Below, in pieces: positions 16,669-26,479 of a DNA stretch of 46,477 nucleotides. The notes under the pieces are model-generated. The model had not been told where the DNA came from. It did not search any database and worked only from the letters and a program-made list of their open reading frames with translations. This DNA comes from a virus, in the IMG/VR virus record IMGVR_UViG_3300009285_001791, positions 1-46,477 of that record; one strand, given 5' to 3'. The position numbers were made by a program, and so were the translations under genes. Numbering within the stretch: the first letter of the stretch is position 1; every line of letters begins with the position of its first letter.

Positions 16669-17099
16669 TGACCTCCGCGTATGCGAATCTGCTGCTGCGG
16701 CCGGACCTGGGCAAGAAAGCCTATCGGCTCAAGTGCAGGTTTCGCATTGGGGCTTTCCCGAAGCAGCAGTTTTTGGACAAGGCCAAGATTCAGGCAGCGG
16801 ACTGGTTCGTAGGGGATATGCACAAACGAGGCTTTGAGTACGTAGACAGATACGGCTTCCGTATGAAAGGCCCATTCTCGGCCATTGACCCAATGACCTT
16901 GCGTCGACCCAAAAGGATCAGTTCTCGGCAGATGCTTCCGATGATCTTGCAGGGAGCTAAGTTTCGAGATGAAGGCGGCTCTATGGCAATCAATGTCCCG
17001 ATTCTTTCGGAGTCGGAAAACTGGGAATACGAGTTAAGCGGCGTGTTTGTGCATAAGACAATGCTCGTAGAGCAACCAGACAAGGGAGAGATTGTATGA
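16665..17099 (+). CDS. Head-proximal hypothetical protein
   Basis: 144 residues. The ATGATG start overlaps the capsid stop. The basic N-terminal half has a repeated aromatic/basic pattern (KKAYRLKCRFRIGAFP); the second half is strand-like. It could be a head completion or connector protein by position, but no motif proves it. Confidence 0.65.
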   Translation: MMTSAYANLLLRPDLGKKAYRLKCRFRIGAFPKQQFLDKAKIQAADWFVGDMHKRGFEYVDRYGFRMKGPFSAIDPMTLRRPKRISSRQMLPMILQGAKFRDEGGSMAINVPILSESENWEYELSGVFVHKTMLVEQPDKGEIV

Positions 17100-17791
17100 C
17101 CAGCGCACTACAGGAACTACAGCAGGCGTCTCCCCGGCGGGGGAATGCTCGGCCCACAATAGGCTACTACCGCCAGCCGAATGGGTGGATCACCGCATCA
17201 CCCATCACGGCCCTTGAGGAAGTGAAGTACATCAAGGAAGGCTGGACGCGGTTAGCGCGCTATGGCGCGTTCCAGTTTATCACGCCGTATTCCGCAGATC
17301 ACCCGTTGGAGTTGCTGCTGATGCTTGGAGGGGCGCACGAGATGTGCCTTGACCAGATCATCCAGAACGGTTTTGGGTCGAATCCCCCAATGGTGCCGAC
17401 CTGTGGTCAGCCGTTCACGCAATACCATCCTCAGCATCAGGCTTATTGTTGGGATGGCGCTCGGCCAGCGGTCTTTCCTCAATTAGCGGGCGTGGAGAAC
17501 CTGGGGCCATTTCCGTGCCGATTCTGTGGTCAGGACAAGGCAACTGAAAAGATCAGGAACCGTCACGAGGACATTATTCACAAAACAGAGAAGGGCGATA
17601 TACGAACAGGAGAAGCCCTTGGCAACGTAATCGCTCAGGCGTTACGGCCCTCTGAGGCGGTGGCGACAGCGCCATCGTTGGGCCAACAGGAGAGCAATCA
17701 GGCCCTCCTTGAACAAATTGAGTCCCTAAAGGGGAAATTGGCGGCAGCGACGCGTCCTATCGTGAAGCGGCGCCGGGCTGTAAAAGTTTAG
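17096..17791 (+). CDS. Zinc-finger-containing head-region protein
   Basis: 231 residues, coupled by ATGA. Near residue 140 the stretch CRFCGQDKATEKIRNRHEDI, two residues before another His, gives Cys-x2-Cys-x12-His-x4-His. This is a C2H2-type zinc site. The C-terminus is a coiled coil ending in a basic tail (KRRRAVKV). Function unknown; the basic tail and zinc site could contact DNA. Confidence 0.7.
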   Translation: MTSALQELQQASPRRGNARPTIGYYRQPNGWITASPITALEEVKYIKEGWTRLARYGAFQFITPYSADHPLELLLMLGGAHEMCLDQIIQNGFGSNPPMVPTCGQPFTQYHPQHQAYCWDGARPAVFPQLAGVENLGPFPCRFCGQDKATEKIRNRHEDIIHKTEKGDIRTGEALGNVIAQALRPSEAVATAPSLGQQESNQALLEQIESLKGKLAAATRPIVKRRRAVKV

Positions 17792-17836
17792 CTTGGGGCA
17801 GCAAAGATTCTGCTCGTCTCGGACAGGAGGTTCTGA

Positions 17837-18637
17837 GTGCCACTGCAAAGATTAGAACGATACAACACCCTAGAGCGCATCAACACGCGCTTTGGAAGGG
17901 GGAGCAAAGAGGCCGAGTACCTTGGTCTAAGGGCTTGGAACATCGCCCGTTTTGAAGACGACTTTATGGGCGATCAGATGAAATATGACGCAACTGCTCC
18001 TGGTACGTATCAGAGCACCGCGTCAGGCGCAGCGGCCGCGACTGCCGCAATCAGCACTGGCGTTGTCAACGGGGCAGCCCTGCTTGACGCAGGAACGGAT
18101 AACGCTGGCCGCTCTGACCTGTCATTAGGACGGCACTACCGTGGTGACCGCAAAGCCTTGTATGTAGCCCTCCTCAGCATCAACTCCATTACCACCCGTA
18201 AGTTCGAGGTCATGTTTACGGACGTGCTCTCTGGCACAGATGCGGGTGCGGTGGATACCAAGGCTACTCCAACCTTCAATGCCACGGACTGTGTGGGCTG
18301 GGTGTACGACACTGCCGATGACTCCCGGCTTACCCTCGTGGGAAACAAGAACGGCACTGCCGCTACGGTAGTCGATGTCAGCACAGACATCTTTACCATC
18401 GCAGCGAATACCTACTACTACTTCGGCGTGCAGTTGGATGGGGACAACGCCTACGGCTTCATTCTCGATGCCAACGGGCGCAAGCTCACCAAAGATAACG
18501 ACACAGTGATCATAGATGCTGTCAGCGAAGACGTGCTCTTGACTCCTTGGCTGTTCGTCCAGAACAGGGCGGCCAATGCTGGCAGCATGACGGTTGACTG
18601 GCACATGGCACAGCAATTCAGAACGCCAACGGTCTAG
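17837..18637 (+). CDS. Virion protein with jelly-roll/lectin-like domain
   Basis: 266 residues from a GTG with ACAGGAGG upstream. A short helical N-terminus precedes a strand-rich domain (KALYVALLSINSITTRKFEV; YYYFGVQLDGDNAYGFILDA). Its pattern resembles the concanavalin A-like domains later in this operon. It is probably a head decoration or tail component. The family is not firmly recognised. Confidence 0.6.
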   Translation: MPLQRLERYNTLERINTRFGRGSKEAEYLGLRAWNIARFEDDFMGDQMKYDATAPGTYQSTASGAAAATAAISTGVVNGAALLDAGTDNAGRSDLSLGRHYRGDRKALYVALLSINSITTRKFEVMFTDVLSGTDAGAVDTKATPTFNATDCVGWVYDTADDSRLTLVGNKNGTAATVVDVSTDIFTIAANTYYYFGVQLDGDNAYGFILDANGRKLTKDNDTVIIDAVSEDVLLTPWLFVQNRAANAGSMTVDWHMAQQFRTPTV

Positions 18638-18668
18638 CTCTCGAAAGAGAAGAAAGGAAAACTTAATA

Positions 18669-19358
18669 ATGGCAATTGGACAAGTACAGCATGCAAGTAA
18701 ATCGGCGGGCGCGGATGGGATCGCAGCTCCTGTTCGGCTTGGACGTGATGGATCGGTCATCGTCCGTGGTCACATGGAACAGCTCGCCCTCGAAGGTAAA
18801 TTGTTCATCGCTGGCGTAGGTATTGAGGGGACCGCACTCACCGGGCGTACTGCCCTGGACGATACCACGCCCGACATCTGGCTTCAGGCTCCTTCTGGCG
18901 GCAACGTGCTTGTTCGCCCGACGTGGCTAGAGATCATGGTGACGGCAGAGGGCGGGGCGGCTCCTGATTGGTACCTGGCGGCAATTGGGGCGAGTATCGC
19001 CATCGCCACCGCTGGGACTACGGTAACGCCCCTTTCCTTTGGTAAGGTGGGCGGCACGAGCGCGGCGATTCTGCAAACGTTACCAACCGTCGGGGCCATC
19101 ACCAACGCACAGAATGTGCGCCTGGCGTCCTCAGAAAACGTCCTGGACAACTTAATAAGCGTTGAGCACGTTACTGGCGCGAATACTGACAAAGAGGACA
19201 TGATGTCCTCGCTGACCCGTATTCGATACGAGTTTCCCTACCCGATCTACCTGGCAGATGGGCAAGCGCTCGCGTTCTACAGCGCCACAGGCACTACTGG
19301 GCAGGGTTTGGAATGGACTCTTGCCTACGTCGAACTTGATGCGGCGGCATATCGGTAA
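18669..19358 (+). CDS. Hypothetical virion protein, 229 residues
   Basis: The ATG at 18669 is chosen because AAGGAAA stands upstream and an earlier in-frame start would lie inside the previous gene. It is strand-rich and Gly/Ala/Thr-rich, ending GLEWTLAYVELDAAAYR. It was probably assembled on the particle surface or tail. TAATG overlap with the next gene. Confidence 0.65.
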   Translation: MAIGQVQHASKSAGADGIAAPVRLGRDGSVIVRGHMEQLALEGKLFIAGVGIEGTALTGRTALDDTTPDIWLQAPSGGNVLVRPTWLEIMVTAEGGAAPDWYLAAIGASIAIATAGTTVTPLSFGKVGGTSAAILQTLPTVGAITNAQNVRLASSENVLDNLISVEHVTGANTDKEDMMSSLTRIRYEFPYPIYLADGQALAFYSATGTTGQGLEWTLAYVELDAAAYR

Positions 19359-19699
19359 TGAGACTTCTAACCTGGTACGTTGAGGGCCTTCGGGTCGGCA
19401 CGTCCCAGAAAGAGACCTATCGCTTGGACGGGGATTACAACCCCGTCCGAGCATGGGTTCACTTTGGCAGTTCGCCGAATGGAGTGGCGAATGGGACGGA
19501 GACGATCATTGACATCAACGCGGATGGCGAGAGCATCTTTTCATACCGTCCCCGTTCCCTGAACGATGCGGACATAGAGGAGTCCGTATTCTCCACCGTG
19601 CAACTTAGCAAGGACACGCTCATTACGTTGGACATCGATGCCATAGCGAGGGAGCCAGGCCGGGATATGACCGTGGGACTAGAATTGGAGGCCGTCTAA
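19358..19699 (+). CDS. Hypothetical virion protein, 113 residues
   Basis: Strand-rich acidic protein between two coupled genes (TAATG overlaps at both ends). It includes TETIIDINADGESIFSYRP. No family recognised. By position it is a small tail or head-tail component. Confidence 0.6.
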   Translation: MRLLTWYVEGLRVGTSQKETYRLDGDYNPVRAWVHFGSSPNGVANGTETIIDINADGESIFSYRPRSLNDADIEESVFSTVQLSKDTLITLDIDAIAREPGRDMTVGLELEAV

Positions 19700-20451
19700 T
19701 GGCGGTACGGATAATTCAGCGATATGGTCATAGTGTTCGGGCTTGGTTCTCCAATGAGTTCGCTGGACAGGCGATCAACGGCCCTGTGGTTCAAGAGGGT
19801 GAGGCCGGGTATCTCTTTGATACCGACCAGGACGGCGTTTACCGCAATGGTGTCTGGATATTCTACAAGTCGCAGCGGCAGATACTTAACGAAATCCTCA
19901 CGCTTCTGACAGAGGCCACTCCAGCGCCTGTCTATGACGATGATAACCCACTACCGACGAGACTGACAGAGAACAACCCGGTACAGACCAAGACAAAGGT
20001 CTGGGTCAGCCAGCAGGTACAGATTCCCTATGGAGCAACCTCTGGGGCGCTGGACGCCAATGACGCGTTAGGGGACAAATTCGTGTTTGATACGAGCGTG
20101 GACGGTGAGCCGCTTCCAAGGAAGGGTCGCATCCTGAGCATACGCAGGATTGACCCGTCCGATGTAACGCTGGCCGACACCATCCATATATTCACTGAAG
20201 ACTTCACCGCGGCAGCTTCGGATGCAGCTTTCACTTTCAGCGCGGCGGATGCCAGGTATCACGTTACCTCGCAGACATTCGCAGCGGAGATAGACCTTGG
20301 GTCAGCGAAGTCAGCCGTGATGCGGGATGTGAACGAAGACTATTACTCAGCGGAACGCAAGTTAGTTTGCCAGGAGTCCACTACGGGTACGCCCACGCCT
20401 ACTGCGGGTGGGATGCCTATACTACAGATATTCATTCTCGACCTGGACTAA
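19699..20451 (+). CDS. Hypothetical virion protein, 250 residues
   Basis: The N-terminal part (MAVRIIQRYGHSVRAWF) leads to a linker and a strand-rich C-terminal domain (GRILSIRRIDPSDVTLADTI). A predicted helix QRQILNEILTLLTEA lies near residue 60. The whole fits a structural protein; no specific role can be named. Confidence 0.6.
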   Translation: MAVRIIQRYGHSVRAWFSNEFAGQAINGPVVQEGEAGYLFDTDQDGVYRNGVWIFYKSQRQILNEILTLLTEATPAPVYDDDNPLPTRLTENNPVQTKTKVWVSQQVQIPYGATSGALDANDALGDKFVFDTSVDGEPLPRKGRILSIRRIDPSDVTLADTIHIFTEDFTAAASDAAFTFSAADARYHVTSQTFAAEIDLGSAKSAVMRDVNEDYYSAERKLVCQESTTGTPTPTAGGMPILQIFILDLD

Positions 20452-20476
20452 CAAGTCAAATCGCTAGGAGTCGATA

Positions 20477-20923
20477 ATGTCGAATATATTACACGCTATT
20501 TACAAGGCAACAGCAACGCTCCTGGCTCCTACAGCAAATGCCCCTGCACCGCTCGAAAGTGATGCTCAGGGCGCTCTGTGGACTTCCCAAGCCACTCTTA
20601 TAGCGGGAGAAGACCTTACCAACAACCGCCTGCTGAACATGCCGAAGTACAGCTACTTGGCCGCGGTTGTGGCAGATGCTCAGGTCAAAGCGGGGTCTGG
20701 TGTACTTCACACAATCACGATGTCCAGTGATGCTGCGGCTACCGCGGGTACGCTCATCCTCTACGACAGCTTGACGGAGGCGGGTACTATTATCCTGACG
20801 ATCAACTTCGTCGCCGCCTTCCTAGTCCCTGTCACGCTGATTTTCGACTGCGACTTTGCTACAGGGCTTTACCTGGGATTCGCAACCACCGCGGACGTGA
20901 GCGTGTCCTGTACCTATCTCTAG
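20477..20923 (+). CDS. Hypothetical virion protein, 148 residues
   Basis: Starts with MSNILHAIYKATATLLAPTA after AGGAG. It is Ala/Thr/Leu-rich, strand-dominated and non-charged, like small decoration or tail proteins. The C-terminus repeats an FATGLYLGFATTADVSV pattern. No family recognised. Confidence 0.6.
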   Translation: MSNILHAIYKATATLLAPTANAPAPLESDAQGALWTSQATLIAGEDLTNNRLLNMPKYSYLAAVVADAQVKAGSGVLHTITMSSDAAATAGTLILYDSLTEAGTIILTINFVAAFLVPVTLIFDCDFATGLYLGFATTADVSVSCTYL

Positions 20924-20932
20924 GAGGCTATT

Positions 20933-21196
20933 GTGGAATACACCATAACGGAGATCAACCAGGAGAAGGGCTGGATCGCTTTAGACGTGACTCTTGGGGA
21001 CGGCACTCTTTATAAGAAAAAGATGATGGCCGACCTTTCCAGCCCAGAGGCCCTCCATGCCGACATCACCAAATGGGCCAAGCAGTATGAGATAGACCGC
21101 GTAAGGGCAGTGCCCGCTGACCTGTCTGCCTTCGTGGGTAAGCCTGTGGACGTGAACAAGGCCCTGCCTAAAACTCTGGCGACGGTAGTAGCGTAG
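20933..21196 (+). CDS. Small hypothetical protein in the virion operon
   Basis: 87 residues from a GTG after TAGGAGG. Its strand-turn-strand start (MEYTITEINQEKGWIALDVT) and helical end (KALPKTLATVV) resemble small phage proteins that sit between tail genes. The stop shares bases with the next GTG (TAGTG). Confidence 0.6.
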   Translation: MEYTITEINQEKGWIALDVTLGDGTLYKKKMMADLSSPEALHADITKWAKQYEIDRVRAVPADLSAFVGKPVDVNKALPKTLATVVA

Positions 21197-21930
21197 TGCC
21201 TAGAACGGCACTTTCCGCCGCGGGGGTGCGCCGTCCTTCTGGGATACTCACGGGGCTCACGGCCTATTGGCCTCTCCAAGAGGCGAGTGGTGGCGCGCAG
21301 GACATCATCAACAGCCTTTACCTTACCCCAACGGGCGGACCCACACAAGCGGCAGGCCCAGGGACTTATATGCCGCAAAGTCGCTTATTGGCCTCTGCCT
21401 CCTCCCAGCGCCTCACTAGGACAGATAATGGTCTGCTGGGTGGTGGAAGCGGGAGTTTTATGATCGGGGGGTTCTTCTACGCCGTAACCACGGCGAACGC
21501 CACTGGTCTTGTGGGAAAGTTTACGGCAGCGGGAAGTCAGAAAGAATACATGCTGCGAACACGCGAAGGTGGCGGTAATAGCTACTATGAGTTCACCGTT
21601 AGCGCTGATGGTGCTGCGGAGCAAGCACTGAACTCTGGCCTGTCCGACCTGGTTGCGGGTGCATGGACTTTTGTGGTCTGTTGGCTCGATGCGCCGGGTG
21701 AGACGATGAACATTCAGGTCAATAATGGCACGGCCTTATCAGCCGCGCACGCTACGGGAGTATTCGACTCAACTTCTGCTTTTGGCATTGGCACCCGTGG
21801 TGACGCGGCTGATACCATGTTCAACGGACGTGCGGCTGGGGTGTTCTGGGTACAGGGGGGCTTTTTAACGGCGACTGAACGTAGCTGGCTCTACAACAGC
21901 GGTCAGGGCCGACTGTTGATGGCGGCATAA
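21196..21930 (+). CDS. LamG/concanavalin A-like lectin domain protein
   Basis: 244 residues from a GTG. The pattern LTAYWPLQEASGGAQD, then SFMIGGFFYAV, KFTAAGSQKEYMLRT, GAWTFVVCWLDAPGETMNIQ and ending in LYNSGQGRLL matches LamG-type jelly rolls found in phage adhesins. It is likely a receptor- or glycan-binding tail or decoration protein. Confidence 0.8.
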   Translation: MPRTALSAAGVRRPSGILTGLTAYWPLQEASGGAQDIINSLYLTPTGGPTQAAGPGTYMPQSRLLASASSQRLTRTDNGLLGGGSGSFMIGGFFYAVTTANATGLVGKFTAAGSQKEYMLRTREGGGNSYYEFTVSADGAAEQALNSGLSDLVAGAWTFVVCWLDAPGETMNIQVNNGTALSAAHATGVFDSTSAFGIGTRGDAADTMFNGRAAGVFWVQGGFLTATERSWLYNSGQGRLLMAA

Positions 21931-21949
21931 TTGAAGGGATGTGAAGTAG

Positions 21950-22072
21950 ATGCCACACAAATCAGGGAAGCGAGCGTATCCGTCCTCTAAGGGACACCCT
22001 GGCAAGATGCCCAAGGGGATGCCGCCCAAGGACATGGAGAAAGAGCACGAGAAGAAACACAAAGGGAAGTAG
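21950..22072 (+). CDS. Small Lys/Pro-rich basic protein
   Basis: 40 residues (MPHKSGKRAYPSSKGHPGK...), about one third Lys or His, with no hydrophobic core. GGGATGTGAAG lies upstream. The stop TAG directly abuts the GTG of the next gene. Such short basic proteins recur in phage virion operons; role unknown, possibly DNA- or membrane-associated. Confidence 0.6.
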   Translation: MPHKSGKRAYPSSKGHPGKMPKGMPPKDMEKEHEKKHKGK

Positions 22073-23521
22073 GTGCCTTCCACCACAGCGCAAGTAGCAG
22101 GCAATACCCTCCGCAGGGCCTTAGCAGAGATCACGGGGGGCTATCGCTCGTTCGTTACCACCAGCGGCGGTACGGCTGGTGGCATAGATTTCATTGTCTC
22201 TGGGCTTTCGGGGATCGGCGCTGACTACGTGCTGAACATGCCGTGGGCGCTGGCCGTTGACCTGGCGAATATCCGTGAGTTCCGACGTGCAGTGAGTTTT
22301 TCCGGCACGACCGTCACGATGGCTACTACCTTTAGTGCGACGGTGGCTATTTCGACCACCATAGATATGTACCCCTTCCGCCCGCCACTCTACAAACAGG
22401 CATGGAATCGAGCATTCCAGAAGCTCTACCCCACGGTCTACCGATCAGTCATTGACTGCATCGTGGCTGACATAACCCGCAAGGGGCACGACTCGGCGGT
22501 GGCGGACGACTTCTACTCCACGCCGCCGAACATGGACAGGGTAGGCAGGATCGTGCGGATGGGGAGCGAGCATCATTGGGACGACTTCACGCGGGCTGAC
22601 TCCACCACAACGGCAGGCAGTGACTACAGCGCTGTGGCAGGAACCTTTGGGATCACGTCCAACCGCCTCTACTCCGTGACCGCGGCTGTGGATGACAAAC
22701 TGGTGCGAACTACTGACCCGAAGCTGCAAGACCTCTATATCGAGGCGGACAGCACAGGTACGCTCAAAAGCACGACTGATCGAGTGCATGATGCGATCAT
22801 GCTCCGCTACATTGATTCGAGCAATTTCCTCTATGTCGACTTCTACAATGACACCCTACGAATCGTGAAGCAGGACGGCGGCTCCGCTACGGCGCTGACG
22901 ACTGCTACTTTCGTCTTCACCAACGGCACGTATTACAGGACAGGTGTGCTCGCGGTCGGCAGGAGAATCCTGGTATGGCTGAACAATGTGCTCTACCTCG
23001 ATTACTCTCTGAGCGCCGCCAATGCTGCCAAGTTCGTTGTTCCGGGCAACTACGGGATTTACGTGAACGCGGCGGGGTCTCCCGCCACAGCCTCGCGGGT
23101 AGACAACTATCACGTCTTCCAGGTCACGCCGGATTACGAGTGGACGGACTGGAAACAGAGTAGCGATCTCCTGAGCATCGAGCTGCCTGCCTTCGATACT
23201 GGACGCCCTTCTGGATTGCTTCGCATCGAGGGAATGGCTCCGCTGACGCTCTTGACCGCCGACAACGTGACCTCATTGGCTTCCGACGATGCGGCTACGG
23301 GCGGAGTGGTAGAGATAGCCACTACGGATGCTGCGTATCAGACGGTTTTATCACAGGCCAGGGCCGAGTTGTTCTACCTGTTGGGGGCAGAGATATACCC
23401 TACTGGCATCCCTGAGAACAGCCGTCAGTACACCGAGATGGGACTGGCGCAGGAGGCCTTGGTGCGATCGATGCAGCGGATGCCAGTGCTTTCTACAAGA
23501 CGGAGAGGGCATGTCAACTAA
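22073..23521 (+). CDS. Tail/neck structural protein with lectin-like domain
   Basis: 482 residues from a GTG that follows the previous stop without a gap. A first domain (residues 1-150) looks like an adaptor. The middle (DDFTRADSTTTAGSDYSA ... LYSVTAAVDD ... ILVWLNNVLYLDYSL) has the strand pattern of concanavalin A-like domains, and the C-terminus is helical (SQARAELFYLLGAEI). It is probably a neck or tail-tip protein. TAATG-type overlap with the next gene. Confidence 0.6.
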   Translation: MPSTTAQVAGNTLRRALAEITGGYRSFVTTSGGTAGGIDFIVSGLSGIGADYVLNMPWALAVDLANIREFRRAVSFSGTTVTMATTFSATVAISTTIDMYPFRPPLYKQAWNRAFQKLYPTVYRSVIDCIVADITRKGHDSAVADDFYSTPPNMDRVGRIVRMGSEHHWDDFTRADSTTTAGSDYSAVAGTFGITSNRLYSVTAAVDDKLVRTTDPKLQDLYIEADSTGTLKSTTDRVHDAIMLRYIDSSNFLYVDFYNDTLRIVKQDGGSATALTTATFVFTNGTYYRTGVLAVGRRILVWLNNVLYLDYSLSAANAAKFVVPGNYGIYVNAAGSPATASRVDNYHVFQVTPDYEWTDWKQSSDLLSIELPAFDTGRPSGLLRIEGMAPLTLLTADNVTSLASDDAATGGVVEIATTDAAYQTVLSQARAELFYLLGAEIYPTGIPENSRQYTEMGLAQEALVRSMQRMPVLSTRRRGHVN

Positions 23522-25152
23522 TGGCAAAGAGCAAGAAATACATCCAGCGGGGCTTTTCTGGGGGCCTCGGCCATCACCTGTTCGATGAGGACAACCCAGG
23601 GTACGGAATTGTCACCAACGGGATAACCCGCTTTGGGTCGCTGATCAACGGCCTGAAGGAAGTAGCAGAGCCGACAGGCATTGCCGCTGGCTACTACACC
23701 GTCAAAGAGATCGTCCACAACGGCGTTCGTATCCGCATTACCACCAATGGCACCGACTCCAAGATTTATCGCATCGAGTCCGCAGTATGGGCGCTCAAAG
23801 AGACAGTGAGCAGTGCCGTTTGCACCGATGTAATATCCTTCGAGGACTCGTCCAATAATGAGATTCTGGCCTGGTGCTTCAGCACCACGGTTGCCTTCCG
23901 GTACACGGTCGATGACGGTGCGAACTGGATACAATCGACCTTTGCGGGAACCTCGGACAACCCCAAGTATTTCCTAAGCCAGCAGAACGATGTTTCAGGG
24001 CCAAGAGTGCTGTGGGTAGTGAAACCCAACCAGCTTTACTTCGCATCGAGCCTCGTCAACGGCACCACTATCTCTACTGCGACTGAAATAGGCGACGATT
24101 CTGACGATGATGACTTTACCTCCATCACGCAGAACGCCATAGGCACGGTCTACATCGGCAAGAAGAACTACCTCTATGCCTACGCCAACGGCCCTTCCGT
24201 GATCGTTCACGGGCCGGTGCAGAACAATCTCAATGAGGCGGGCGGTACCAGCGACCGTGAGAACTTCGAGAATCCGCAGACGCTCTCGAACGGCACTATC
24301 GTCTGGCACATGGAGGGCATGGACTTGTTTGGCCTTGGGCCTGACGGAGAGAAGTACCCGGGGATCGCTCCACGGCACCAGGCCATTCGTAACGGGGCAA
24401 ACATCCCCGTTCTCGATCTCCCGATCAACGCCATGATTGCCATTGGGAATTACCTTGTAGTGGCTCTTGGTGACGGTGATGCTACGACTACGAAGTCCGT
24501 GGTGTCGGTGCCAGGATCGTCCAATCTCTTGATAAACACCTTCGTCAACACCTCGCAAATCTATGTGGGCGTGGTGGAGGGCAGGAACATTATCTGGCAC
24601 GGCAGCGAATTAACCTGTACTGACCTGCTCCGCTACCTGTCCTACGATCCTGCAACGGGGTATCTGTACCTGCACTCAGGGGCAGCGGAGAGTGCCGACC
24701 TTCAGGCGACGCGGTGTTACTTCTTTCTGTCAGCGCCCGACCTGAAGCTGGTGTCTTCCAATATCCAGTTGAACACGGGCGCGGCCGTGCTGGAAAGCCC
24801 GCTCTTGGGATTCGAGGACAAGGACGCGTATGACGTGATGGTGCTTGAGCATATCAAGGCCGTGACCTCTGGACTGGCCTCTACGATTCCTTCCTTAGCC
24901 GTGGCCCTACGTTGGGTGGGCGAGTTCAACACGGCGGCAGGATATACCACCGTGGAGACCTACATCGACGGGCAGCGAGCGCAGACGGGCACTGGGCTGC
25001 GGGGCTATCCCTTCTCGTCTAACTCAGGCAGATACAGGCTTACGCTTCTGGGAGACTCTGGCTCTAACCCTGACAGGTTCGGCCAGGTTCATAGCGTAGA
25101 GCTTACCGTGGGCCTCTTTGCAGCGGCACGGCAGTCAGTAGGAGTGCTGTGA
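23521..25152 (+). CDS. Tail protein, possible beta-propeller-like nozzle
   Basis: 543 residues, strand-rich and repetitive in pattern (YTVKEIVHNGVRIRITTNG; LYFASSLVNGTTISTATEIG; YIGKKNYLYAYANGPS). It includes DLFGLGPDGEKYPGIAPRHQ, a segment typical of nozzle or tail-tube-B-like proteins of short-tailed phages. The assignment rests on this pattern and on its place before the fibre-like gene. Confidence 0.55.
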   Translation: MAKSKKYIQRGFSGGLGHHLFDEDNPGYGIVTNGITRFGSLINGLKEVAEPTGIAAGYYTVKEIVHNGVRIRITTNGTDSKIYRIESAVWALKETVSSAVCTDVISFEDSSNNEILAWCFSTTVAFRYTVDDGANWIQSTFAGTSDNPKYFLSQQNDVSGPRVLWVVKPNQLYFASSLVNGTTISTATEIGDDSDDDDFTSITQNAIGTVYIGKKNYLYAYANGPSVIVHGPVQNNLNEAGGTSDRENFENPQTLSNGTIVWHMEGMDLFGLGPDGEKYPGIAPRHQAIRNGANIPVLDLPINAMIAIGNYLVVALGDGDATTTKSVVSVPGSSNLLINTFVNTSQIYVGVVEGRNIIWHGSELTCTDLLRYLSYDPATGYLYLHSGAAESADLQATRCYFFLSAPDLKLVSSNIQLNTGAAVLESPLLGFEDKDAYDVMVLEHIKAVTSGLASTIPSLAVALRWVGEFNTAAGYTTVETYIDGQRAQTGTGLRGYPFSSNSGRYRLTLLGDSGSNPDRFGQVHSVELTVGLFAAARQSVGVL

Positions 25153-26453
25153 GTAAGTTTCACTACGCCGAGATAGGGAAGGCCAGACAGGACAATCCGC
25201 TCCCGCTGGCCTTTCCCAAGAGTGACATTGCCGAAGACACCCGTGACGACGATGACGTACTTCAGCTAGTCAATAAGTCGGCAGCTATGGTGCCGATGGG
25301 ATCGGTGGTCGCCTTCGATACGGCGGGCACCGTGGAGATGGCCTTTGTCACCGTTATCGTGCAGACCGCAGCCTATATCTATGGTGTGACCCAGGAAGAC
25401 ATTGGGGTTGATGCGGCAGGCAAGGTACAGATGGTCGGTATCGTGGATACCAGGACTGCCGTGGGTACGGGTCTGTACAGGTGGGTAGAGCCAAGTTCGA
25501 CGGCGGGCGTCGCTCAGGGCACCACGGTCCCCACGGACGCATCCTTTGGAAGAACCCTTGCAGCTCGCAACACTACCACGGGCAGGCAACTGGTACTGTT
25601 GTCAAACGCCACTACTGCGGTCACGATCAACAACACCGTTATCCACAAAGGCGGCAGTATCCATAACCAGATAAGCCCTCCTGCTACTCCTGATGCTGGC
25701 ACACTAAATATCTACATGGACTCTGGCGACGGCAAGCTGCGGGTAATGAAGGTCGGTGGCGTCAGCGTGTCCCTAGAGGACGAGTACGGCGACATCGTAG
25801 CTCCTGGCGCTGCACAGCGGACAAACTGGTGGGACGACTTCCACGGACACGGAGATACCCCAGTTGTCAATGTATTTGAGCGTTATGAACTAGGTGGATC
25901 ATCGGCTCCCACATTCCAGAATGATACTACTACTGGACGTGCCTATGTCCTCACTGCCGCAACTACCGCTCTAAACTCTGCCAGCTATTTGTTCCTACGG
26001 GGGCAGAATGGTGTGTACCAAGCAAGGGCAAATGAACTTTGGTGGATGAAGTTCATGGTGCTTCAACAACAAGCTCCTATCGGTGGCACACAAGACTTTT
26101 TCTTGGGGCTATTCGAGACTGTGCCAGCGGGAGACCAGCCTGATGGGATATATTTTAGGGCGGTAGATACAGGCAACTGGTTCCTGGTGTGTAGAGACGC
26201 GGGTAGTGAGACCACGCTGGACATGGGCGTTGCGCCTTCTAGCACACTCATCCTCTTGGAGTTTCGGATTGAGAGCACCACGTCCGTAGCTGGCTATTAC
26301 AATAATACTAAGATTGGTTCCTCGATTACGGCCACTATCCCAACGAATCTCTTATATGGGCCATTTGTGGGGCATCATGTCCGTGCAATAACGGCAACCA
26401 CGAGTGGTAGAATCTCCTGCTTTGGCTGGGGCATGGAAGGAGCGATGCAATAA
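25149..26453 (+). CDS. Tail fibre or decoration protein
   Basis: 434 residues, overlapping the gene before by GTGA. The first 140 residues resemble capsid-decoration-like folds (MVPMGSVVAFDTAGTVEMAF). A link follows, then a C-terminal jelly roll (NELWWMKFMVLQQ ... QDFFLGLFETVP ... LEFRIESTTSVAGYYNNTKI). It is likely surface-exposed and involved in adsorption. Confidence 0.55.
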   Translation: MSKFHYAEIGKARQDNPLPLAFPKSDIAEDTRDDDDVLQLVNKSAAMVPMGSVVAFDTAGTVEMAFVTVIVQTAAYIYGVTQEDIGVDAAGKVQMVGIVDTRTAVGTGLYRWVEPSSTAGVAQGTTVPTDASFGRTLAARNTTTGRQLVLLSNATTAVTINNTVIHKGGSIHNQISPPATPDAGTLNIYMDSGDGKLRVMKVGGVSVSLEDEYGDIVAPGAAQRTNWWDDFHGHGDTPVVNVFERYELGGSSAPTFQNDTTTGRAYVLTAATTALNSASYLFLRGQNGVYQARANELWWMKFMVLQQQAPIGGTQDFFLGLFETVPAGDQPDGIYFRAVDTGNWFLVCRDAGSETTLDMGVAPSSTLILLEFRIESTTSVAGYYNNTKIGSSITATIPTNLLYGPFVGHHVRAITATTSGRISCFGWGMEGAMQ

Positions 26454-26479
26454 TGGTATTCTATCGGCAGGAGCGTTGA

